Of a DNA stretch of 64,000 nt, positions 11,290 to 17,547 are shown piece by piece. The translations under genes and the position numbers were made by a program. A model generated the notes under the pieces. That model made no database searches. It saw nothing but the letters and a program-made list of their open reading frames with translations, and was not told where the DNA came from. Location of the stretch: NCBI GenBank assembly GCA_964403525.1, contig CAYOGE010000015.1, positions 11,027-75,026 of the forward strand. Reading direction: 5' to 3'. Position 1 is the stretch's first letter, and each line of letters starts with the position of its first letter. This stretch comes from JAJTGZ01 sp964403525. Its GTDB lineage: Bacteria > Planctomycetota > Phycisphaerae > Phycisphaerales > UBA1924.

Positions 11290-11397
11290 GACGTGAGTCT
11301 CGAGACGTGAGTATGAAACAAAGACCCGCCATTGGCGGGTCTTCTTCTTTTTCGACTACTCAAGTCTCAAAGCTCGCGTCTCACGTCTCACTCACGG
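11290..11397. repeat. imperfect inverted repeat around a terminator
   Basis: A left arm containing GACGTGAGTCTCGAGACGTG (11290-11309) and a right arm (about 11353-11397), whose reverse complement contains GAGACGTGAGACGCGAG, flank the terminator at 11321-11354. The right arm runs into the end of the neighbouring gene. Confidence 0.45.
11321..11354. terminator. probably bidirectional rho-independent terminator
   Basis: A 10-bp stem AAGACCCGCC / GGCGGGTCTT with a 3-nt loop (11321-11343) and CTTCTTTTTTC after it on the plus strand. On the minus strand the stem is followed by TTGTTTC. It sits between the convergent Memo and dockerin-type genes. Confidence 0.85.
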
Positions 11398-11955
11398 GCA
11401 CGCCGGGAAATCAAAGAAGAGCCCGATGAAGACGATGAAGTCGTTGTTGTCAAACTGGCCGTCGGGCAGGGGCTCGGCGCCGACGCTGCCGATATCGGCG
11501 CGGACGTCGCCCTCGAAGAACTGGCCGATGAACACGATGAAGTCGTCGTTGGTCAGGAGCCCGTCAGATCCGGGGATTGCGCCGGTTGAGGCGCGGTCGG
11601 GGGTGAGCACGGCCAGCCGATAGCGCGGCGTGGTAACGGTCCCGCACGCGCCGGTAATCACGCAGTCATACTGGCCGGCGTCAGAGAGAAACGTGGACGG
11701 GATGGTCCATGTCGGGCTGTCGGAGTTGGGGATCGGCACAACGCCGGGGAACGTGCGCGGGTAGCGCCGCCACTGGTAGTGCATGGGGCCGGTTCCATCG
11801 ACCAGCACGCTCAGGGTGGAGGGTTGCTGCGGGCAACCGGCGAACGCCCGTTCAATCGGCGAGACCGTTGGCGGAACGCACGTGCCGCCACCGATGACGA
11901 TTGCACCGGCCAACAGGACCGCCGCGGCCGGGAAAAGTGCGTATCGCGTGTCCAC
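11392..11955 (-). CDS. secreted Ig-like protein with C-terminal dockerin-like repeat pair
   Basis: 187 residues. Signal sequence at residues 1-25 (ALFPAAAVLLAGAIVIGGGTC, possibly lipidated). Residues about 30-115 look like an immunoglobulin-type beta sandwich (HYQWRRYPR, then DAGQYDCVITGACGTVT). The C-terminus holds two copies of a dockerin-like unit, LLTNDDFIVFIGQFF and QFDNNDFIVFIGLFF, about 35 residues apart, ending FPACP. Such duplicated EF-hand-like units are typical of Phycisphaerae exported proteins and may serve in surface attachment. The GTG start at 11955 is preferred because GAGGAG lies 7 bases upstream and it begins directly before the hydrophobic segment; an ATG 42 bases upstream is possible. 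It is convergent with the Memo gene. Function unknown. Confidence 0.72.
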   Translation of the reverse strand: MDTRYALFPAAAVLLAGAIVIGGGTCVPPTVSPIERAFAGCPQQPSTLSVLVDGTGPMHYQWRRYPRTFPGVVPIPNSDSPTWTIPSTFLSDAGQYDCVITGACGTVTTPRYRLAVLTPDRASTGAIPGSDGLLTNDDFIVFIGQFFEGDVRADIGSVGAEPLPDGQFDNNDFIVFIGLFFDFPACP

Positions 11956-12272
11956 GTCTCTTCTCCTCTCCCCGCTCCCCTTGCCTGCACGCCCCCCCAT
12001 CAACCCATGCCCACAATGTACTGGCCGCTGGCGGTTCCGCAAGGCTGTCGCACGCAAAACGCAAAAAAACCCAGCGCCGAACACAATGTCCGGCACCGGG
12101 TCTCGTGGGGGTACTGAGTAGTGGCATCGGGCCTGGGCACCCGAACCGTCCTTTCGGACAGCAGTCGATACGGAGGGCTGCGGGGGGCGGTTTCCAGTTT
12201 TTCAAAAATCTCGCGAGCGGGTAAAACCCCCTACTCGGCTGGGTTGCACCCTCGCTGGTTGAGCCAGAAAGC
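11956..12272. other. intergenic region with GC-rich hairpins
   Basis: No credible gene. On the minus strand, downstream of the uracil-DNA glycosylase, there are small hairpins such as GTCCGAAAGGAC (12148-12159, GNRA-type loop), and the strand ends in the strong terminator at 12055-12101. A long structured 3' UTR or a small RNA is possible; it did not match SRP, RNase P, tmRNA or 6S RNA by eye. Confidence 0.4.
12055..12101 (-). terminator. rho-independent terminator downstream of the uracil-DNA glycosylase
   Basis: A 13-bp stem with three G-T wobbles and a 7-nt loop (12069-12101), followed on the minus strand by TTTTTTTGCGTTTTGCG. Confidence 0.85.
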
Positions 12273-13070
12273 CTACTTCGCGACGGCGGATGGGGGCGTG
12301 CCTCCAAGCTTTTCCATCGCCTTTTTCAGGTCGGCCCAGACCATGTTGCGGTTTTCTGCGGTATAGGCGCGGAGCAGGTACGCGGGGTGGTAGGTGGGCA
12401 TGACCGGGATCGCCAACCCTGGGAACCGCTTGGTGTCGGGGTGGGTGAATTCTGCCCAGTTGTTACGCAGTTTCCCCATCGGCATGTCGCTGCCGAGCAC
12501 GACCTGGCTGGCGGGCAGGCCGAGCGTGACGATCACTTCCGGCATGATCGCGGCGATCTGGTCGAACAAGTAGGGCGCCGAGGCCGCGCGCTCTTCGTGG
12601 GTGGGCGTTGCGTTGTTGGGCGGGCGGACCTTGAGGACGTTTGCGATGTAGACGTCCTGGCGACGGAGCCCCATGGCCTTGATCATGTTGTTGAGCAGAG
12701 CGCCCGCGCGTCCGACGAAGGGGCGGCCGGTGCGGTCTTCGTCCGCGCCCGGCGCTTCGCCGATGAACATCAGCCGCGCGCGGGGATCACCCTCGCCGAA
12801 GACGAGCTTGTTGAAGGAGTAGCCAAAGGCCTTGTGGGGCGCGTCGGCCAGGTAGCGCTCGCGCACCTTTTCGAGCGCCCGTTTCTGCGGGGAGTCGGGG
12901 TACTCTGCCGCGTCGGGGGCCGCGTCGGTCGGCGGGTTCTTGCGGGAGGCGTCGCCGGCGGACGTGCGTGCGAACGCCGGAACCGCTTCGATGCCCAGGA
13001 GCGCAACACCCATTGCGTTCTGGCGGACGAGCGCGGCGGGGTCGGGCTGCGGGCGATGGGTCGTTGCCAT
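12273..13070 (-). CDS. uracil-DNA glycosylase, family 4/5-like, lacking the Fe-S cysteines
   Basis: 265 residues. The fold and active-site motifs are those of family 4 uracil-DNA glycosylases, which remove uracil from DNA to start base-excision repair: VFGEGDPRARLMFIGEAPGA, then DEDRTGRPFVGRAGALL, YIANVLKVRPPNN and TYHPAYLLR. Residues 1-75 are a variable, low-complexity leader. Unusually, the whole protein contains no cysteine, whereas classical family 4 enzymes bind a 4Fe-4S cluster through four cysteines. The ATG at 13070 is used; a TTG at 13088 with AGAGG 8 bases upstream and a TTGA overlap with the preceding gene is a serious alternative start. It is co-oriented with and only 14 bases after the AI-2E-type permease gene, so probably co-transcribed, and is followed by a terminator. 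Confidence 0.85.
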   Translation of the reverse strand: MATTHRPQPDPAALVRQNAMGVALLGIEAVPAFARTSAGDASRKNPPTDAAPDAAEYPDSPQKRALEKVRERYLADAPHKAFGYSFNKLVFGEGDPRARLMFIGEAPGADEDRTGRPFVGRAGALLNNMIKAMGLRRQDVYIANVLKVRPPNNATPTHEERAASAPYLFDQIAAIMPEVIVTLGLPASQVVLGSDMPMGKLRNNWAEFTHPDTKRFPGLAIPVMPTYHPAYLLRAYTAENRNMVWADLKKAMEKLGGTPPSAVAK

Positions 13071-13084
13071 TGTGGGTCTCGTTG

Positions 13085-14452
13085 TCAAGCGGGCCTCTCG
13101 CCTTGTTCTGACGATACCGGGAGCGGGTCTCTTGCACGACCGTCAGCCCACGCCTTGATGCGCGGCCAGATGACCTCGCGCAGGATGATCTTTACGCAGG
13201 CAGCGACGGGGATCGCCAGCAGCAGGCCGTAGAAGCCGGCGAGGATGCCCCCCGCGAGTGAGGCGAAGAGGATCGTGGGCACATCCATGCCCGTCTTGTC
13301 ACCCTGGATCTTGGGCGTGAGGATGTAGTCGTCGAGCAACTGGCCGACGCCGTGGACGGCGATCGGCCCGGCAAGTGCCCACCACCAGGTGGCCTGCCAT
13401 TCGCCAAGCGGGCCGCCCTCGCCGCCGACGCCAAGCCACAGCAGCGACATCGCCAGCAGCACGGCGAGCCACTGGGCATACGGGGCGAGCATAAGGACGC
13501 CAGCCAGCACGGCCATCAGCAGCGGAACCGGGACGCCGGCGAGCCAGTAGCCAAGGGCAAACCAGAGCATCATCAGCGCGCAGATCGTCAGCCGGCCACG
13601 GATGAACCCGGCGATGACCGCGTCCATCATGCTGAGCAGCTCGAGGGTGCGGTGCTTGCGTTTCTCGGGGATCAGGCTGTGCCAGAACGCGAGCACGCCG
13701 CCCCAGCCGGTGCAGAAGAAGTAGAAGAAGAAGGCCGTCAGAAAGAGGGTGAACCCCAGGTGCACGACCGAGCCGACGACGGAAGCGAGAAAGACCGCCA
13801 CGCTTCCGCCGGTTGAGAGAACCTGCGTGCCGATCTGCTTGGCGTTGTCCTGCAGCCAGTCGGCACCCTGCTTGCCGAGCCGGTACATCGTGGCGCTGAC
13901 GCGGTCGGGCGGTTCGGCATCGGCCGGCGCGTCGCCCCGTTCGACCGCCTGCAGCCGCTCGTGCTCGGCCTTGAGCTTGAGCAGGTGCTTGCGCAGGTCG
14001 GTCCAGGCGGGGCCGATCTTTGAGACACGTTCTTCCAGTTCGGGGTTGTCGGGTTTTTCAACCGACGCGACGGTCGCCTGAACGTTCACGGCCAGGGTCT
14101 GCGCGTACGAGGCGCCCTGCATGACGCCGTAGGTAATGCCGCCGGCGGCGGGCACCACGACGAGCCCGAAGGAGCCGAAGATGAGCAGCAGTGCAAACCC
14201 GCGCCGTGTGAACCACCCCTTCCGCGTCACGAGCTTGACGACCGGCTCGATCAGGTAGGCCAGCAGCATGGCCAGCAGGATGGGCACGGTGACGATGCTC
14301 AGTCGATAGCCGAGGTAGAGCACACCGAAGACCGCCACGATGACCAGGGCATCGCGGACCGGCTGGATCTCCCAAAGGTGGAGCGACCAGAGACCGGGAG
14401 TCTTGCCCGGCTCCTGGCTGCGCTTTGATGGTGGGCGTTCGGCGTCTGGCAT
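13085..14452 (-). CDS. AI-2E / PerM-family transporter
   Basis: 455 residues, about eight membrane segments with a soluble helical insert between them (about residues 115-190), as usual for the UPF0118 / AI-2E transporter family. The C-terminal half carries the family signature region (LDDYILTPKIQGDKTGMDVP, followed by a FASLAGGILAGFYGLLLAIP segment). Members have been linked to export of small signalling molecules or ion antiport, but the substrate cannot be told from sequence. The ATG at 14452 was chosen over an upstream TTG. A TAGGCT box lies 9 bases before it and there is no Shine-Dalgarno, suggesting a leaderless transcript. The uracil-DNA glycosylase gene follows closely. Confidence 0.85.
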   Translation of the reverse strand: MPDAERPPSKRSQEPGKTPGLWSLHLWEIQPVRDALVIVAVFGVLYLGYRLSIVTVPILLAMLLAYLIEPVVKLVTRKGWFTRRGFALLLIFGSFGLVVVPAAGGITYGVMQGASYAQTLAVNVQATVASVEKPDNPELEERVSKIGPAWTDLRKHLLKLKAEHERLQAVERGDAPADAEPPDRVSATMYRLGKQGADWLQDNAKQIGTQVLSTGGSVAVFLASVVGSVVHLGFTLFLTAFFFYFFCTGWGGVLAFWHSLIPEKRKHRTLELLSMMDAVIAGFIRGRLTICALMMLWFALGYWLAGVPVPLLMAVLAGVLMLAPYAQWLAVLLAMSLLWLGVGGEGGPLGEWQATWWWALAGPIAVHGVGQLLDDYILTPKIQGDKTGMDVPTILFASLAGGILAGFYGLLLAIPVAACVKIILREVIWPRIKAWADGRARDPLPVSSEQGERPA

Positions 14453-14461
14453 AGAGGCCAA

Positions 14462-14467
14462 AGCCTA
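14462..14467 (-). promoter_or_regulatory. -10 box of a putative leaderless promoter (AI-2E permease gene)
   Basis: TAGGCT on the minus strand, 9 bases before the ATG at 14452, intergenic, with no Shine-Dalgarno sequence in between. Confidence 0.45.
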
Positions 14468-14538
14468 TCCGAAACCATCCCTTGACGCGTGAGCGTCAGG
14501 CGGGCGTGGGCCGGTTGTGCACGCGGGTGCGCTGAGTC

Positions 14539-15012
14539 TCAGCGCTTGGCGATTTCCGGCGCGAAGGCCTGCTCGAAGTCGTAGCGTTCGAGGAAGTCGT
14601 CGAACCGGTCCTGGTCGCTGCAGCGCATCTCGCCCCGGTCGATGAGGGAGTAGACCATCACGCCGAAGTCGCGCGTTGAGCGGATGCCCCAGCGGTGGAG
14701 CACCGTCAGCGCGAGCATGCCGTAGCGCTCGCGGGCCAGGTCGCGCAGGCCGTCGCAAAGCTGCTGCCCGGTGATGTGCTGCCCGCCGCCGCGACGCGCC
14801 GCGGCCGGAGGCTGAGCGATCACCGCTTCTGCGGCGGAGACCACCGCACCGGCCGCTCGGGCGTTTGATACCCTCTGCACGGTGTGCGCGAGCCCGTCGC
14901 GGATGAAGTCAAACGCCGCCGGGGGGAATGACTTGGCCATCGCCCGGATCGCCTGCCAGTCGGGGGCGGCCGGGTTCGAGGGTGCGGGCTGGGCTGGGTG
15001 GCTGAGGCTCAC
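14539..15012 (-). CDS. Minf_1886 family protein
   Basis: 157 residues. Matches the Minf_1886 family, restricted to Planctomycetes and Verrucomicrobia and of unknown function. Recognisable parts: FIRDGLAHTVQRV near residue 37, HITGQQLCDGLRDLARERYG near 80-98, and the ending ALTVLHRWGIRSTRDFGVMV with the following YSLIDRGEMRCSDQDRFDDF. No membrane segment or catalytic motif is evident. The start is a GTG at 15012, 9 bases after the stop of the 3-methyladenine glycosylase gene; no Shine-Dalgarno is visible. The stop codon sits in a short palindrome (14529-14545). Useful as a taxonomic marker for the window. Confidence 0.85.
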   Translation of the reverse strand: MSLSHPAQPAPSNPAAPDWQAIRAMAKSFPPAAFDFIRDGLAHTVQRVSNARAAGAVVSAAEAVIAQPPAAARRGGGQHITGQQLCDGLRDLARERYGMLALTVLHRWGIRSTRDFGVMVYSLIDRGEMRCSDQDRFDDFLERYDFEQAFAPEIAKR

Positions 15013-15021
15013 GCCAAGAGT

Positions 15022-15720
15022 CTATCGCATTGAACGCCCGCCGGGTGGAAAAGCCGGCTCAGAGCCTGGTTTCGGGGCGGGCGACTTACTGACGAAGGCC
15101 GAACCCTCGGCGCAGAATCGCAGATGCCGGCCGATCCAGCCGTCAGGCTCTGCCTTGGAGCCGAGCCCGATCCTTGGTGCCGCCGTTACCCGCGGGGAAG
15201 AGCCTGCGCGGCCGTTCCCCTGCTCGAACCAGAGCAACGGGCTCGTGAGCGTGTCGACCGCGTTGAGCGATGCATCGATCGCGAGCGCGCTGCAGAGACG
15301 GGCAGGGCCGCGGCAGAGGTCACGATCGGCAACGCCCGCACCGCGCGCACGACGCATGAGGTCGAGGCCCTCAAGAGGTTCGAGTGCGCGCAGGAGCACC
15401 GCGGACGGATCGTTGATCGCCCGGCACGAGACGTTCATGCAAAAGTGCATGCCGTAGGTGAAGTAGACGTAGCTGAGGCCGGGCGGGCCGAACATCGGCT
15501 CGGTGCGCAGCGTGCGGCGGTTTCCGAACGCGTGGCTGGCGCGGTCGGCGGCGCCCATGTAGGCCTCGGTCTCCACGATCCGGCCGGCGAGGCGCTCGCC
15601 GTCGATTGCGCGCACGAGCGTGCACCCCACCAGCGCACGGGCCACCTCGTCGGCTTCGCGGGCGAAGAAGTTGGCGGTGAGTCTTGAAGGCATGCGTTCT
15701 GCAGTTCGGGCAGACCCCAT
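15022..15720 (-). CDS. mpg: DNA-3-methyladenine glycosylase (AAG/MPG type)
   Basis: 232 residues, close to the family norm. Excises alkylated and deaminated purines (3-methyladenine, hypoxanthine) from DNA in base-excision repair. Seen in sequence: the N-terminal SRLTANFFAREADEVARALV, the catalytic region GRIVETEAYMGAADRASHAF (Glu as general base), and FGPPGLSYVYFTYGMHFCMN with the DNA-intercalating and binding Tyr/His residues, then LLRALEPLEG and CRGPARLCSALAI. The ATG at 15720 is used; an ATG at 15693 is also possible and neither has a clear ribosome site. It starts 18 bases after ccsA and is followed by Minf_1886, so it may be the tail of the ccsBA transcript. Confidence 0.9.
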   Translation of the reverse strand: MGSARTAERMPSRLTANFFAREADEVARALVGCTLVRAIDGERLAGRIVETEAYMGAADRASHAFGNRRTLRTEPMFGPPGLSYVYFTYGMHFCMNVSCRAINDPSAVLLRALEPLEGLDLMRRARGAGVADRDLCRGPARLCSALAIDASLNAVDTLTSPLLWFEQGNGRAGSSPRVTAAPRIGLGSKAEPDGWIGRHLRFCAEGSAFVSKSPAPKPGSEPAFPPGGRSMR

Positions 15721-15738
15721 CGCGCCGGCCGCGAGGCG

Positions 15739-17547
15739 TTACGCGTACGCGTGAAGGCCCGGCAGGAGCAGGTTCACGCCGAAGTAGCACCAGAGCATCG
15801 CGATGAAGCCCAGCACGCTCAGCCAGGCCGTCTTGAGGCCCTTGTTGCCCGCGCCGGCGACACGGATGTGCACGACGACGAGGTAGACGATCCACGTCAC
15901 CAGCGCCCACATCTCTTTCGGGTCAAAGCCCCACCACCGGCCCCAGGAGTGGTCGGCCCACCAGGCGCCCAGCAGGATGCCCACGCCCAGCACCCAGAAC
16001 GCCAGCTGCAGGATCGTCATCTGCGCCTTATCGAGGTCGGCGAGCACCTTGTAGACGCCGACGGGCCTGGCGGGGTCGGTCGGTTCGCTCAGCGCAGCGG
16101 CGGAGAGGTCGATCGCGCTGCCACCGGGGACCGCCAGGGCCGCGGTGCGCGCGGTCCCCTTTGCCCGGCTCACGTAGTGCGTCGCCAGGTAAAAGAGGCT
16201 GACGATGAACCCGAGGGAGATCAGCCCGTAGCTCAGCAGCACGGTGGTGACGTGGTATTTCAGCAGCACGCTGGTGTTGAGGATCGCGGCCTCCCGGGCG
16301 ATCGTTTTGCCCGGGATGCCCGTCTGTGTCGCGGCGATGAGTACCAGGAAGCCGACGCCCGCGGCGGCGGCGGCGAAGATCTTCTGCTTCTTGAAGATCA
16401 TCAGGGCGAGCCCGACGAGGGCGGCGAAGAGACTGACGCCGGTCATGGACTCAAACTGGTTCTGGATGCTGTAACGCTCGGCGATGTACGACCGGATGCC
16501 GAAGCCCGCGGCGTGCATGACAACCGCGGCGATCAGCAGCACCATGCCCGTGCGCGAGAGCCAGGCGCGGCCGGTGCCGAAGGCCAGCAGCAGGAAGAGC
16601 GTGGCGAAGCAGTAGAGCCACATGCCGTAGTCGAAGAAGTGGGCGCTGTTGTAGAGCGATTCGAGCGAGCGCCTGGTGGTCGGGTACATCTGCGGGTTGA
16701 TCTGCGGCAGCGCCTGGGCGAGCTGGGCAATCGCGGCGTTGGCGGCGGCGGCGTCACCCTTGCGCCAGGCCTGACCCAGGGCGCGGGCGGCGGCTGCGGC
16801 GGGCTGGTCGGGTTTGAGCTCGCTGAGGTGAAGCCAGGGCGCGTCGGCCGTGGGCGCGGGCACGAGCATGAGCGTCCGCGGGGCGGTGTAGAACTCCATC
16901 ACCGACTCTTCCAGGTCGCCGATGGCGCGGCTCATTGGCTGGGAGATCTCGCCGGCGCCGAGCGAGCCGCGCTGGTCCATGACCATCTTGGGCGTGAGGC
17001 GCCCGAGCTTCATCCACGAGAGGATGATCTGCTTGTAGTCTTCGCCCGGTGCGACGGTGCGTTCGGTCCAGATGCGCTTGAGGATCTCCTCGCGGAGCGG
17101 GTGGTAGGGGACGCCGATGAGCGCCTTGTCCTCGTAGAAGGCCGGGTCGATGATGATGTCCAGGTACGTAAACAGCGGGTCGTAGCTGACGCGACGCCAC
17201 CTGGTCTGCCCGTTGACCTGCTCGGGGACAACATCAAAGAACTTGCGGCGCGCGGCGATCGTCGAGACGACCTCGCCCGCAAGCGTGCCCATGATCTTGA
17301 CGCGCCCGTTGTGGTAGACGGCGATGTCGCGCAGCGGCGCGAGGTCGACCGCTTCTGCGAAGGCCTGCTTGGACGCCTGGCTCGCCTGCGAGGTCTTCTG
17401 AGCCTCGCCGAAGGGGTTGGCGGTGTTGACTGCGCGCAGGGCCTCGGCCTGCGGGTGGGCGTTGCCGGCGGGGGCCTGCTGGGCGGCGAGCGGTGCGGTC
17501 AGCAGCCCGAGGAGCACGGTCAGGGTCAGCAGGATTGGACGGGTCAT
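15739..17547 (-). CDS. ccsA: cytochrome c biogenesis protein CcsA (ResC)
   Basis: 602 residues. The System II heme-handling subunit: with CcsB it moves heme across the membrane and attaches it to CxxCH motifs of apocytochromes c. An N-terminal signal-like helix (residues 1-21) precedes a periplasmic-type domain of about 270 residues. About eight membrane helices follow, ending with the tryptophan-rich WWD motif WGRWWGFDPKEMWALVTW (about residues 533-550) and conserved histidines in adjoining helices. Classical CcsA is about 320-400 residues, so the N-terminal extracytoplasmic domain is an enlargement. The start at 17547 overlaps the ccsB stop (ATGA), arguing for coupled translation. Substrates in this window include ActA, ActE and CtaC. 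Confidence 0.92.
   Translation of the reverse strand: MTRPILLTLTVLLGLLTAPLAAQQAPAGNAHPQAEALRAVNTANPFGEAQKTSQASQASKQAFAEAVDLAPLRDIAVYHNGRVKIMGTLAGEVVSTIAARRKFFDVVPEQVNGQTRWRRVSYDPLFTYLDIIIDPAFYEDKALIGVPYHPLREEILKRIWTERTVAPGEDYKQIILSWMKLGRLTPKMVMDQRGSLGAGEISQPMSRAIGDLEESVMEFYTAPRTLMLVPAPTADAPWLHLSELKPDQPAAAAARALGQAWRKGDAAAANAAIAQLAQALPQINPQMYPTTRRSLESLYNSAHFFDYGMWLYCFATLFLLLAFGTGRAWLSRTGMVLLIAAVVMHAAGFGIRSYIAERYSIQNQFESMTGVSLFAALVGLALMIFKKQKIFAAAAAGVGFLVLIAATQTGIPGKTIAREAAILNTSVLLKYHVTTVLLSYGLISLGFIVSLFYLATHYVSRAKGTARTAALAVPGGSAIDLSAAALSEPTDPARPVGVYKVLADLDKAQMTILQLAFWVLGVGILLGAWWADHSWGRWWGFDPKEMWALVTWIVYLVVVHIRVAGAGNKGLKTAWLSVLGFIAMLWCYFGVNLLLPGLHAYA

Noticed and set aside
12125..12200. SRP RNA candidate
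   Set aside because: Contains AGCAG near a tetraloop hairpin on the plus strand but lacks the CAGG/GGAA arrangement of the SRP core.
15019..15024. TAGACT before the Minf_1886 start as leaderless -10 box
   Set aside because: It includes the TAG stop codon of mpg, so the match is not independent evidence; the gene is likely read from the upstream unit.
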